Shown here: piece by piece, positions 41,151-52,925 of the stretch
Position numbering within the stretch: the stretch's first letter is position 1
How the letters are laid out: each line of letters opens with the position of its first letter
Assembly: GCA_958450365.1 (NCBI GenBank)
Contig: CAUEEP010000577.1
Coordinates: 53,521 to 117,520, forward strand
DNA from: Mesorhabditis belari
Lineage: Eukaryota > Nematoda > Chromadorea > Rhabditida > Rhabditidae
Length of the DNA stretch: 64,000 bases
Reading direction: 5' to 3'
The notes under the pieces: generated by a model
What the model was told of the DNA's origin: nothing
The model's input: the letters and a program-made list of their open reading frames with translations, nothing else
The model's database searches: none
Translations under genes and position numbers: made by a program

Positions 41151-41754
41151 TGAAGTGGTACAACTCTTTTCACTAAGCGATTCTCGACCATTCTCGAATA
41201 GAAAAGCAGAAATTGGCATGTGCGTTGAGCAAGCTGGCGAGCACTTTAGCTTTTCGAGAAAAAGGGGAAAGAGCTAGGCAGTAATTTTGTGGTGGTTCGA
41301 CCACAAGACGAGGCGCAATGTCTTTCCGGTTGGAGGGAGGGATAGAGGAGTGACTCTCCCTTGCCGGGAGTGACGGAGGACTCTCCTTTCCTCTCTGATC
41401 TCCATTCTGGATGTCATAAAGAGTGTAGATGGTGGAAATAGTGCAAAGTTTTCGGCTTTCGGTTACGTTAAAATAATGAATGATAATGGAAAGAAGAAAT
41501 AGCTGAAAAAGCTGAAAAAGCTGAAAAAGCAAAAACTAAGCATCATGCGTCCTATTGTCGATAATGAATGAGAGAGGGAAAAAAAATAAACGCCAGAATG
41601 AGAGGCCAAACAGTTGTTGTGAGTTTGGGGGAAAAGGGGAAAGGGGAAAGGGAAAGTTTTCTTTTTTCTTTAGCCCCAACAATAATAGTCGACAAAATAG
41701 CTTCTGTGATATCCAGAATAAATTAAAATTTAAGAAATTTTGAAAATTTGATGA

Positions 41755-42475
41755 ACAAAATGACGAAAAACAATGACGAAAAGCACAAAAAATTTTTTCT
41801 GATTTTCTCGAGAAGTTCTCTAGCAAAATGGCTCTTGTGACATCCAGGAACACCAAAAATTTGTCAAACTTTTGAAATACGAAACAAAATGACGAAAAAC
41901 AATGACAAAAGCGCAAAAAAAATTGCAATTCAAATTTTTCTGATTTTCTCGAGAAGTTCTCTAGCAAAATGGCTCTTGTGCTATCCAGGAATGACAAAAA
42001 TTTGTAAAACTTTTGAAATACGAAACAAATAGATACAGAATTCAAACCAAAGTCCTATCCAATGATGGAAAAATTTTAAACTCAAAAATTTGCATTGAAC
42101 AATTGTTTAAAGTAAAGCATGACATCCATGATAAAGCATGAGACTTTCAAATTTTTGTTTAAAATTCATTTTAGAAACTTTTTCGAGTCCGGGTCAAGAA
42201 AATCAAAAAAAAAATTTTTTTAATTTTTTTGATAAGCTGTCTATCAAAATGACTATTGTGACATCCAGGAATGACAAAAATTTTAAAAACTTTCAAATTC
42301 GAAGCAAATAGACACCGAATTCAAAGCCAAGTCCTATCCAATGATGGAAAAATTTTAAACTCAAAAATTTGCATTGAACAATTGTTTAAAGTAAAGCATG
42401 ACATCCATGATAAAGCATGAGACTTTCAAATTTTTGTTTAAAATTCATTTTAGAAACTTTTTCAGGTCCGTCTGG
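41755..42475 (-). repeat. Array of about 140/280-bp units with TGACATCCAG
   Basis: Motif copies lie at 41707, 41838, 41979, 42120, 42259 and 42399, all in one orientation and 131-141 bp apart. Two interleaved families (CTCGAGAAGTTCTCTAGC and CAATGATGGAAAAATTTTAA) alternate. Confidence 0.9.
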
Positions 42476-42724
42476 TTTTTGCAAAGGTGAGGCGAGAAAA
42501 AGTGGGGGAAATGAGAGGGAAAGCGTGATCGGCATGTCAATTTTGTGTGGTGACAAGCTTTAGGGCAATGGAAAGTGGGGGAAAATCAACCGGAAAACGA
42601 AAAAGTGCAGCCAAGGAAAAGCAACTGTTTGTTGGAGCTGACTTAGAGCTATAAAAAAAAAGGCGTACATTCAATTTATGTGTTGGTTCAATTACCCAAA
42701 TCGTTTCCGAAATCAAAACTGTTT

Positions 42725-43192
42725 ACAACAAAGTTTCTTGTGCCTTCCAACTAAGCGAAATACAAAAGATTATTGGAATTGAGTGTTTGGGGCCTTCGTA
42801 GTTACCCGGTTTAGTTACGCACATCGAAAAAAAAGAAATCGACTATCGATAAAATCTGATAGCAACAAAGTTTCTTGTGCCTTCCAACTAAGCGAAATAC
42901 AAAAGATTATTGGAATTGAGTGTTTGGGACCTTCTCAGTGACTCGGTTCAGTTACCCAAGTCATCCACATCGAAAAAAAGAAATCGACTATCGATAAAAT
43001 CCAATAGCAACTGGGTTTCTTGTGCACTCCAACTAAGCGAAATACAAAAGATTATTGAAATTGAGTGCTTGGGGCCTTCTCAGTTACCCGGTTTAGTTAC
43101 GCAAGTCGTCGACATCGGAAACGAAATCAGCTATCGATAAAATCCGATAGCAACAGGATTTCTTGTGCTTTCCAACTAAGCGAAATACAAAA
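42725..43192 (-). repeat. Array of about 142-bp units with TGCCTTCCAA
   Basis: TTCTTGTGCCTTCCAACTAA or a variant at 42736, 42873, 43018 and 43161. The rest of the unit includes GAAATACAAAAGATTATT and ATCGACTATCGATAAAAT. Confidence 0.9.
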
Positions 43193-43974
43193 TATCAGCA
43201 AAATTAGATGCTCTATCTTTGACATTTAGAACTCGTCTCATTTTCTCTTTCCTTTCACCCCTCCAATCAAGATGCTGGGGTGCTAATTACTTTCCGGCTT
43301 CTCTCTTCCCATGGAAAGCCTCTCGATTTGCATATCTAAAGATTGAATTGGTCAATTGGTATCCTATCTCATTGATTTTCTTGTTGTTGCCAGCTAGTCA
43401 AAGCCTAAAAAGCAATCAGGTTAAATCAGATTTTAACCTGACTACCTTTTAGTGCCAGAGCCAAAGAACTTTGTGTTGTGAACACATAAGTGCCAGAGCC
43501 AAAGAACTTTGTGTGGTGTCAAAAAGTCAAAACGATTTTGTTGTTGTTGCCAGCTAGTCAAAGGCTAAAAGCCAGTTAACAACAAATTTTTTTTTTAAAT
43601 CTTTAGAAAACCAAAGCAAACACTTTCAAAGCCTCAATTGACCTCCATGATTTGCAAAAAAAAACTCAAAATAAAGAGCAATTTGTAAGGGAAAAGCTCT
43701 TGAACAAGTCTCGTAAACGATCGGGGTGAAATCGGAGCCGCGAAGACGGCGATTGAGAAGTTCATTCACAGCAAAGTTCTAGCTGGATAGCACTCGAGAC
43801 ACCCACGTGTTGAATCACTTTTTGGAAGGTAATTGGGAATTTGATATTTGGAGATTGATCTCTAGGCTCAATCATATTCAGGGGCTGGCAAAATATTTCA
43901 AATGTCTTTTTAAGGTTGTAAATCTCAGACTTTCGTCTTCTATAGTATATCAGATTGATCAAGGACACACTAGA

Positions 43975-44425
43975 CCTGGTCTGGCTTTTGGTTTGGGTTT
44001 GGGTTTGGGTTCGGCTTCGGTTTGGCTTTGGGTCTGGTTTTGGGTCTGGCTTTGGGTTTGGGTTTGGCTTCGGATTTGGCTTCGGTTTGGCTTTCGGTTT
44101 GTCTTTGGGTTTGGGTTTGGCTTTGGGTCTGGCTTTGGGTCTGGCTTCGGTTTGGCTTTGGGTTTGGAGTCGGTTTGGCTTTGGATTTGGCTTTGGGTTG
44201 GGTTCGGTTTGGCTTTGAGTTTGGCTTTGGCTTTGGGTCTGGCTTCGGTTTGGCTTTGGGTTTGGCGTCGGTTTGGCTTTGGATTTGGCTTTGGGTTGGG
44301 TTCGGTTTGGCTTTGAGTTTGGCTTTGGCTTTGGGTCTGGCTTCGGTTTGGCTTTGGGTTTGGCGTCGGTTTGGCTTTGGATTTGGCTTTGGGTTTGGCT
44401 TTCGCTCTGACTTTCAGTTTGGCTT
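43975..44425 (+). repeat. GGCTTTGGGTTT-type minisatellite
   Basis: Hexamer-derived units (GGCTTT, GGGTTT, GGCTTC, GGTCTG) with a higher-order repeat of about 110 bp visible at 44120-44400. A related TGGCTTTGGCTTTG array lies in an SLC23 intron (49285-49460). Confidence 0.9.
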
Positions 44426-44429
44426 TTTA

Positions 44430-44925
44430 TTGATACTTTGTCCAGAATGCAGAATCGCTTCTCCCGCTTCTCCCTAAGCCTCGACGAAAAGGCACAATCT
44501 CTCAATTTTGTTATTTTAAGTTTCATGGCAAGCATTGAGCGCCGCGATCCCATTCCTAGCATCAATGACCATTTCCTTCTATTGTTTGAAAAATTTGTGC
44601 TCATCGAAAAGAGGACTGCCGCAAAACAAAGGCTTAGACATCGATTGAAATCAAAAAATTTTTGCGTTTTTCACAAATATGGGTAGCAATTTGGAGAATG
44701 GACGGCTTTGCTGATCGATTTTTTTGTATTTTTCGACTACTCGAATTTGTTGTTTACGAAATGCCCATTGTCATCCCGAACTTTTCATTCGGCACGTATT
44801 TTTCTGAAAACAGTGTCACAGAAAACTTTTCAGACGCTTTGCGGAATTAATGAAGATTACGGTAAGCTTTTCAAGGATATAAAGAGGAAACGACTGGGGG
44901 GAAGAATCAGAAAACAGTAGCTGAG
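44430..44925 (+). other. Non-repetitive block with two overlapping open frames, unassigned
   Basis: Frames of 82 codons (44438-44686) and 62 codons (44662-44850) overlap here, and the composition is less biased than nearby. I recognise no domain or splice pattern. One lattice motif follows at 44982. It may simply be unique DNA between arrays. Confidence 0.12.
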
Positions 44926-44979
44926 AAAAGTTAGCCACCATTTTTTGAGAAATTTCGATTTTGATCGAATTTTTGATCT

Positions 44980-45665
44980 ATCTGGATAGCACACTATTGA
45001 AAGTTAATTACAATTTGAGAATTTTGAGTTTTAATGAGTAAAAGTAAGTTTCAAGTACTCACCTTAGTTTGGCTTTCTTTTCTTTCTATTAAACTTTTTA
45101 TTAGGTGTTTCTTTCTTCTTAGTCTATCTGGATATCACAAATTGAGAATTTTGAATTTTAATGAGTAAAAGTAAGTTTCAAGTACTCACGTCTCACAGCT
45201 TGGGTTTCTTTTCTTTCTGTTAAACTTTTTATTAGGTGTTTCTTTCTTCTTAGTCTATCTGGATATCACAAATTGAGAATTTTGAATTTTAATGAGTAAA
45301 AGTAAGTTTCAAGTACTCACATCTCATAGCTTGACTTTCTTTCCTTTCTGTTAAACTTTTTATTAGATTTTTCTTTCTTTTTAGTCTATCTGGATAACAC
45401 AATTTAAGAATTTTGAATTTTAATCTGAGTTTCAAGTACTCACGTCTCACAGCTTGGGTTTCTTTTCTTTCTGTTAAACTTTTTATTAGATTCTTCTTTC
45501 TTCTTAGTCTATCTGGATATCACAAATTGAGAATTTTGAATTTTAATGAGTAAAAGTAAGTTTCAAGTACTCACATCTCATAGCTTGACTTTCTTTCCTT
45601 TCTGTTAAACTATTTATTAGATTTTTCTTTCTTTTTAGTCTATCTGGATATCACAATACGTGTTT
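44980..45665 (+). repeat. Array of about 131-bp units with CTGGATATCA
   Basis: Motif copies at 44982, 45128, 45259, 45390, 45512 and 45643. Units include GTTTCAAGTACTCAC and CTTTTTATTAGG. One unit is shortened by about 10 bp (122 bp). Confidence 0.9.
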
Positions 45666-45979
45666 TTAATGAAATTGATAAAAAAAGAAAGAAATTTGTG
45701 AACATTTCTTTTTGAACATTTCTCTTTTTGCACTTTCTATCAAATTTTTCGATTCTCTTTTTCTTTTGTCGATCACTCGAATTGATTTCGTGATGATCAC
45801 CGAGTATTTACCTATTTTTCCCATATCTTTTTGATTTCTCTCATAAATGATCAATGTTTTGCGGGAGTAGATTCTTCGAGAAATATACTAGACTGTTTTC
45901 TAGAAGGCGCTCTCCGGGAAAACTTACACCCGCCCGTAATACGGTTACAATTTCCATTCAAATCAATCCACAACTCGTT

Positions 45980-46460
45980 TCGGCTTTCCTGGGATGCACA
46001 TAAGTTTTCTGGAAACTTTTTGTTTTTAGGTCAGAGTCAGAGAAGGCGGTCAAAGAAGGCGAAAGGTCAGAGTCAGACTTGGTGGCAGCCATGGACTTTT
46101 TGACGCTTTACCAGCTACCCTGTCACTATTCAAAGTAGTCCAATGCTTGTTTTGGCTTTCCTGGAAGGCACATGGGTTTTCTGGAGATTTTCTGTAGCCA
46201 GAAGGCCAAAGGTTAGAGTCATGGTTGTTTGCAGGAATGAACTTTGAGGCTCTACCAGCTACCCGGTCACTATTCAAAGTAGTCCAATGCTTGTTTTGGC
46301 CTTCCTGGCAGGTACATAAGTTTTCTGGAAACTTTTTGTAGCCAGAAGGCCAAAGGTTAGAGTCATGGTTGTTTGCAGGAATGGACTTTGACGCTTTACC
46401 AGCCATCCTTTCACTATTCAAAGTAATCCAATGCTCATTTTGGTTTCCCTGGCAGACACA
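45980..46460 (+). repeat. Array of about 144-bp units with CTGGAAGGCA variants
   Basis: TTTCCTGG(A/C/G) words at 45989, 46161, 46305 and 46449; units carry GCCAGAAGGCCAAAGGTTAG and CTACCAGCTACCCGGTCAC. Confidence 0.85.
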
Positions 46461-46974
46461 TGAAAGACCGATACCGGTTTTGTCGAGAGTTTCCCAAATT
46501 ACCCGGTGTTGTTTTTGCGAGTGCCTATTTTCGTCTCACCACCGATCAAGCGATAATGACGAACCGCCTGCCTATCTCTCATCATCAATAATATTTTCGC
46601 ATGATCTTAGCTGAATAAAATGAAAAAAAAAAAAAGTACACGAAAACCCATTCTTTTGATAAGATTTTCTCTAAATATCAAAAGAATTTTTGGTGTTTAT
46701 TTGCTGATCTTTTGTGTACACAATGTTACTATGTTTTCCCGTTGAAAACTGCCGATTTCTAAACGCTTCCCATTATTTTCGATGATTTTTGATGGTTTGC
46801 TGGAATGCAGTTTACCTGTCTGGCTTCATTTCCCAGCTAGTGAAAGTTTTATTTTGGTGCTGAGTTGACTCGGCCGTATCTTGCTTAGCACTGACTTTTT
46901 CTTACTTCCAGACTTGTTAATGCTTATTCTGGAAGTCATGCAACTCTTTCAGCTAATTAATTGAGTCCAGACTT

Positions 46975-47266
46975 ACAGTCTTTAACGCCCAGTCTTTAAC
47001 GCCCAGTCTTTAACGCTCAGTCTTTAAGGCCCAGTCTTTAACGCTCAGTCTTTAAGGCCCAGTCTTTAACGCCCAGTCTTTAAGGCCCAGTCTTTAAGGC
47101 CCAGTCTTTAAGGCCCAGTCTTTAACGCCCAGTCTTTAAGATCCAGTCTTTAAGGCCCAGTCTTTAACGCCCAGTCTTTAAGGCCCAGTCTTTAACGCCC
47201 AGTCTTTAAGGCCCAGTCTTTAACGCCCAGTCTTTAAGATCCAGTCTTTAAGGCCCAGTCTTACCT
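46975..47266 (+). repeat. 14-bp minisatellite, unit CAGTCTTTAACGCC
   Basis: About twenty copies alternating AACGCC, AAGGCC and AAGATC variants, immediately upstream (about 90 bp) of the SLC23 start region. Confidence 0.9.
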
Positions 47267-47359
47267 ATTTAATTTTTAATTTTTCTATTTTCAAAGTTTT
47301 ATCTCATTTTTCTTTTGTAAACATTGTAGTGTGTTCCAGGATTTCCAAAAAGCAAAGAA

Positions 47360-50300
47360 ATGAGCTTTGAAAAGGGGCAAAGTGGCGAGAAATCGACACC
47401 AGATCCAAGCACGACGTCAAGTTTCGATGGTGGAGTGAAGAAAGTGTCAGGGATTGATGCGGACTCTGGTGAGCGGACTAATTGCTGGTTTAAGTTCATT
47501 TTTTTCAGAAACTTGTGCCCCACCATTGCATTTAGCAGTGAATGATGTACCGGATGCAAAAGGAATGCTATTGTTTGGTTGTCAGGTGGGATTTGAAGAA
47601 TTTTCAAAGATTCAAATAAAATCTCTTTCAGCAAATGTTGTTGTGCATCTCTGGGATGTTAGTTTTACCGTTTTTAGTCTCAGATATTGCATGTGCTGGC
47701 GACAAAACGATCGAGTTAAGGTGAGGATTACGGTAACTGTATCTGACTTGGGATTACGGTAATGACTGTATTTCACTTGAGGTTACGGTAATGGCTGTCT
47801 CACTTGGAGTTACGGTAATGGCTGTATTTCACTTGGGGTTACGGTAATGGCTGTCTCACTTGGGGTTACGGTAATGACTGTATTTTACTTGGGATTACGG
47901 TAACTAGGCTAATTCTAGCTAGAGCTCTGTAGTGACATCCAGCATTCAGAGTGCAACTGATCTCATCGACTTTTGTCGCCTCTGGAGTGGCCACGTTGAT
48001 GCAAACGACTTTCGGGCTACGGTAATTGATTAAAGCTTAGACTTAGGCTGGATGAACGATCAAGATTCAACTCACTGAACGCTTTAGTCTATCAATCCTA
48101 CACGGTCCATCGTTTGCCTTTATCCCAGCACTATCAGTCTACAAATCATTGCCAGAGAACACTTGCCCGTACTCTAGAACCGATCAGGCGCCTGAGGATT
48201 TCTGGATGAGCCGAATTAGAGCCGTTAGTTGAGAAATGGCTGATGACTTGTAGTTTTTAAAACTTTCAGATGGAAGGCTCGTTGCTGATCTCTTCGTCTT
48301 GCCTCTTTCTATTAGGCGCATCGGGATTGGTGGGGAAAATATCGAGAATGGTAGCTATCATCAGCTACAGAAACCAACAATGAAAACCTTTCTAGGTTGG
48401 CCCACTCTGCATCGCTCCGTTAATGGTATTGTTAGAGATTGGCACTGTGCCAACCCTAATCGAAAAGATGAGTCTCCACTGGGTCTCGCTTGTGTCAGTT
48501 TTAGACAATGAGTCACCAAAATCTGACCCTTGCCCGGTCAGCTCTGATCCGTTGGATAATCTGGACCAAGCTGACCAGGATCTAGCTGGCTAACCCTAAC
48601 AGGATCTAACTGGCTAACTCTGACAGGATCTAGTTGGCCAACTCTAGCAGAATCTAGTTGGCCAACTCTAGCAGAATCTAGTTGGCTAACTCTAGCAGGA
48701 TCTAGTTGGCTAACTCTAGCAGGATCTAGCTGGCCAACTCTGACAGGATCTAGCTGGCTAACTCTGACAGGATCTGGCTGACCAACTCTAACAGATTGCC
48801 TTTTGAAGCAATCCTGTTGGGATAAATCAATCCCAGACTTGGCCAAAGCTTTCTATAGATCTAGACCTAGTCTAGCTTGAGCTATCTTGTCTTTATGACA
48901 ACCAGTTTCAGCGAATTCTTCGTCGTTATCCTCCTCGCGGTCATCCTCGAGCCATACGCTGTCCCGATCCCATATTTCTCGATCAGAAAGCGGAAAATTC
49001 AATTTACAAGAGCTAGAATCTTCGGAATGTTTCCAGTGAGTTGAGAATTTGAAAAAAAAAAACTTGTTGTTTAATGCATTTTAGTATCTAATGTCTTTGC
49101 TAATGGTGTGGTTTCTTTGCTGGATTCTCACCGTCACCAATTTTGAGCCACCAGAGGGTGAGAGAATTTTCGGCTTTACAAATTCTATGCTTCTCCAGGT
49201 GAAGCACGAACGGATAAAAATCAAACGGTTGAAGTGATCTCGAATGCTCCATGGTTTCATATACCGTATCCAGGTGAAAAGAGAAGCTAATCCTGACTCT
49301 GGCTTTGGCACTGGCTTTGGCACTGGCTTTGGCTTTGGCTTTGTCTCTGGCCCTGGCTTTGGCTTTGGCTTTGTCTCTGGCTTTGGCTTTGGCTTTGTCT
49401 CTAGCTTTGGCTTTGGCTTTGTCTCTGGCTTTGGCTTTGTCTCTGGCTTTGGCTTTGACCTAGAAAACCCAAAAAATGGCCACAAAATGTGTATTCTTTC
49501 TAAATTTACCCTCGCTGACTTGGGCTAACCATTCTAGTTCAAATTGGACTTGTTTTGAGTTTCGGCTGGTTCAATCAAATCCAGATCTGGTTCAGTTAGG
49601 GTCAGACCAAGTCAAGGCTTGCTTTAGAACTCGGTTTAAGGCTAGGGCTATACCAATGAAACTCCCAGCTTCATTTAGGACAATTCGGTCGTCCTGGCAT
49701 CGACGCATCACTTCTGTGCGGTTTCCTCGCCTCAGCTTTCGCGTGTTTACTAGAGAACCTTGGCGACTACGAGATGGTGGCAAAAGTGAGTGAAGATTTA
49801 TTAGATTATAGCTAAAATTTCGCTAACCAATCAATTCTAGGGCTACCCTCACCCCTCTTTTCCAGGTCTCTCAGCAGCGCCATCCTCCAGGAGCCGCTGT
49901 GAATCGAGGAATCATGATTGAAGGTAAGAAACGAGTTTAACTAGTTCTGAAGAATTTGTAATGCCGTTTTTTATTCAATCTGGATGTCACACTTCACAAT
50001 CAGTACAAAATTTCAGGTCTTGGCTCGATTTTGGCTGGAGCGATGGGGATCGGTGCTGGGGTGACAACGTATGCTGAGAATATTGCATTGATGCATATCA
50101 CTAGAGTCAGTGCTCATTGTTCACTTGTTTTAGCTTTCAGTTTGTTCAAGGTCATCATCAAAAACTATAGGTAGCTTCACGAGCAACAATGCAAGTGGCA
50201 GGGATACTTTGCATCATCATCGGACTCTTTACGAAAGGTAGGCTTGACTAGAAATGATCTGAGATCTGATCTGAGAGCTGATCTGAGAGCTGATCTGAGA

Positions 50301-52337
50301 TCTGATCTGAGAGCAGAGCTGAGAGCTGATCTGAGAGCTGATCTGAGAGCTGATCTGAGAGCTGATCTGAGAGCAGAGCTGAGAGCTGATCTGAGAGCTG
50401 ATCCGAGATCTGATCTGAGAGCTGATCTGAGAGCTGATCTGAGAGCTGATCTGAGAGCTGATCTGAGAGCTGATCTGAGAGCTGATCTGAGAGCTGATCT
50501 GAGAGAGCCAACTACTCCTTTCATCTCTTTCATTTCATTGTAAACCTGTAAATAGCACAGAATATAGAAGAAGTTAGAATGATCAAAAATGATTAAAATT
50601 TTTAGTGGCTGCTGTTCTAGCTTCAGTTCCGGATGCAATTGTTGGCGGATTGCTCGGCATTGGAATGGCGATGATTATGGGCGTATCAATAAGCAATTTG
50701 AGGGTGCGTAAGGACAATCGTACTCTACTATTGCTGAAAAACTGAACCAAGTTTAGACAGTGAACATGCAACTCTCAAGAAATGTGGCCGTCCTTGGATT
50801 ATCTCTATTATCCGGTTTAGCAATTCCCGATTATTTTGAGAAGCATCCTCCAAAAACTGGTAATAACTTGCATCAAGTTTTCAATAACTTTATCAATAAC
50901 TTCTCAATAACTTTATCAACAACTTTACCAACAACTTTATCAATAACTTTATCAATAACTTTATCAACAACAACATCCTTTTTTCAGGCAATGCAACAGT
51001 CGATCAAGTTCTGATCACAATGCTCTCAATTCGAATGCTAATCGGTGGACTAATCGCTTTCATTTTGGATAACACAGTGCCCGGTGGGGTTTAGCTGAAT
51101 AGTGATTACCCAATTCTGAATAGTGATTACCCAATTCTGAATAGTGATTACCCAATTCTGAATAGTGATTACTCAATTCTGAACAGTGTTTACCCAATTC
51201 TGAATAGTGATTACCCAATTCTGAACAGTGATTACCCAATTCTGAATAGTGATTATCCAATTCTGAATAGTGATTACTCAATTCTGAACAGTGATTACTC
51301 AATTCTGAATAGTGATTACCCAATTCTGAATAGTGATTATCCAATTCTGAACAGTGATTACCCAATTCTGAATAGTGATTACTCAATTCTGAACAGTGAT
51401 TACTCAATTCTGAACAGTGATTACCCAATTCTGAATAGTGATTACCCAATTCTGAATAGTGATTACCCAATTCTGAACAGTGATTACTCAATTCTGAATA
51501 GTGTTTACCCAATTCAGCATTTATTTGAAAGCTCATCAGCAATCAGCATTCTTTACAGGTGTTACCAAATTTCAACGTGGTTTCCCGCCAGCTGGTGAAA
51601 AGCATGCAATGGTGCCATTGGAAGAAGACGGTTATGCTTTCCCACCTTTTATCAATCGGTTAGCTTTTTAAAAAAGACATTTCTAGTAATTGTATGAGAA
51701 AAAATGACAAATAATAATAGTAAATTCCCAAGATTATGCTAAGTTAAAATAAAACAGACTGAGCACTTCTTTTGATTGAAAGTTGACAATAGTTAGATAG
51801 AAAAGGGCTTGCACCTTACTGGCTCAATTTCAAAAATAACCTGTAACTTAGGCTTTTAGTCTAAAAGTCTAAAGATTCAACTCAGAGCTGAGCCTTAAGG
51901 CTTAAGAGAGATAAGGAACCAGATTTAGAGAAAAGGAATCAGATTTAGAGATAAAGAATCAAATTTAGAGATAAGGAATCAGATTTAGAGAAAAGGAATC
52001 AGATTTAGAGAGATAAGGAACCAGATTTAGAGATAAAGAATCAAATTTAGAGATAAGGAACCAGATTTAGAGATAAGGAACCAGATTTAGAGAGATAAGG
52101 AACCAAATTCAGATATAAGACTTTTAGTCTAAAAGTCTAAAGATTCAGCTCAGAGCTGAGTCTTAAGGCTCAGCTCAGCTCAACTGATTGTCCAACAACT
52201 GATTGTCCCTTTTCAGGATCTTCAATCGTTTCCCTTTCCTCAGCTATTTTCCATTTTTACCTTCTCAAGCCGATTTGAAAAAAACAATCGCTGAGGAGAT
52301 TGTGGCGAAGAAATCTCTGGAAAATCAACCGGTTTAA
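47360..52337 (+). CDS. SLC23 family transporter (nucleobase/ascorbate type), complete
   Basis: Nineteen exons: 47360-47468, 47509-47585, 47632-47720, 47950-48021, 48088-48223, 48270-48350, 48396-48493, 48912-49035, 49085-49157, 49199-49273, 49679-49785, 49866-49923, 50017-50105, 50171-50237, 50606-50703, 50757-50859, 50988-51083, 51559-51658 and 52217-52337 (TAA). Phases close throughout, giving 590 residues, normal for SLC23. Recognisable stretches are [57 protein letters not shown] (ESIGDY in vertebrate SVCTs), [30 protein letters not shown] (signature region), [34 protein letters not shown] and [10 protein letters not shown]. About a dozen membrane segments are expected. The family moves ascorbate or nucleobases with sodium or protons; the substrate here cannot be told. 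Nearly every longer intron carries its own minisatellite. Confidence 0.93.
47715..47910 (+). repeat. GGTTACGGTAATGGCTGT-type minisatellite
   Basis: Six or seven units of 25-30 bp, each with TTACGGTAA, in the third SLC23 intron, which starts inside the array. Confidence 0.8.
48575..48800 (+). repeat. 24-bp minisatellite, unit AGGATCTAGTTGGCTAACTCTAGC (24 bp; variants)
   Basis: About nine copies in the SLC23 intron between 48493 and 48912. Confidence 0.85.
49285..49460 (+). repeat. CTGGCTTTGGCTTTGTCT minisatellite
   Basis: Hexamer-based units in the SLC23 intron 49274-49678, similar in composition to 43975-44425. Confidence 0.85.
50250..50508 (+). repeat. 12-bp minisatellite, unit CTGATCTGAGAG
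   Basis: About twenty copies in the SLC23 intron 50238-50605. The unit length keeps three frames open; these are not genes. Confidence 0.9.
50875..50982 (+). repeat. 12-bp minisatellite, unit AATAACTTTATC
   Basis: About nine copies fill the SLC23 intron 50860-50987 almost completely. Confidence 0.85.
51095..51528 (+). repeat. 21-bp minisatellite, unit TTCTGAATAGTGATTACCCAA
   Basis: About twenty copies with AACAG/AATAG and CCC/CTC alternatives fill the SLC23 intron 51084-51558. Confidence 0.9.
51900..52125 (+). repeat. 20-bp minisatellite, unit GGAATCAGATTTAGAGATAA
   Basis: About eleven copies in the last SLC23 intron, bracketed by a direct repeat containing CTTTTAGTCTAAAAGTCTAA (51852 and 52119). 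Confidence 0.85.
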
Positions 52338-52559
52338 TTTTTCAAAACTTTCTTTTATTAATATTGTATATATCTTGACTGTAGCTAAAGCTAATCCATT
52401 TTGTGCAGTTTTCTTTTTCCTACGGGTTCTGTGAACTTATCATTTTTGGTAAACCTTTTTTTGATACTCATTTTTCGGATAAAAAATTTTCTTTTGATGA
52501 AAGTTCAGACTACAGTATGACAGCACATCTATTTTACGCTATTTTCTAATGTAAACTAG

Positions 52560-52925
52560 CCAAATAGCTTGCCTGAAATCCAGATTGACGAAATCGACTA
52601 AAATGTGAAAGTTCTAATGAAAGGCTAGCATTGCAAGGCTGCAGTCTTCCACTCGACCCTCCATGACAGCAATATCCACCATTTCGCAACGTAATTGATC
52701 TGGATCACTTGCCTGACATCCAGATCGACCAATTCTGCTGAAATCTCAAGATTCCAATGAAAGGCTAGCGTTGGAAGGCTGCAGTCTTCAACTCGACCCT
52801 CCATGACAGCAATATCCACCATTTCGCAACGTAATTGATCTGGATCACTTGCCTGACATCCAGATCGACCAATTCTGCTGAAATCTCAAAATTCTAATGA
52901 AAGAAAAGCACTATAAAGCTGTAGT
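52560..52925 (-). repeat. Tandem array, unit about 141 bp, with TGACATCCAG
   Basis: GCCTGACATCCAGAT at 52571 (variant), 52712 and 52852; the units share GGCTGCAGTCTTC and CGACCCTCCATGACAGC. Confidence 0.9.

Larger units (their letters stand above)
23358..47359. other. 24-kb gene-poor, repeat-structured interval
   Basis: No gene family can be recognised on either strand between the start of the TRIM gene and the SLC23 gene. Apart from the separately listed elements, the sequence is AT-rich with lattice motifs about every 140-160 bp or multiples (for example 23411, 23564, 23881, 24016, then 24789, 24930, 25250, 25403, 25859). Promoters of both flanking genes must lie at its edges, but I can point to none. 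Very short or fast-evolving genes could be missed. Confidence 0.55.

Noticed and set aside
43762..44604. 280-codon Lys/Pro-rich minus-strand frame
   Set aside because: Most of it is the GGCTTTGGGTTT minisatellite; the flanks show no domain.
23358..47359. A hidden large gene in the desert
   Set aside because: Short frames there coincide with tandem units or inverted duplications, and no chain of phase-compatible exons or known domain could be assembled by eye.
49530..49600. SLC23 exon starting after TTCTAG at 49538 ([11 protein letters not shown])
   Set aside because: It fits phase and is hydrophobic but runs into a stop; the exon at 49679 (GQFGRPG...ENLGDY) matches the family and closes phase.
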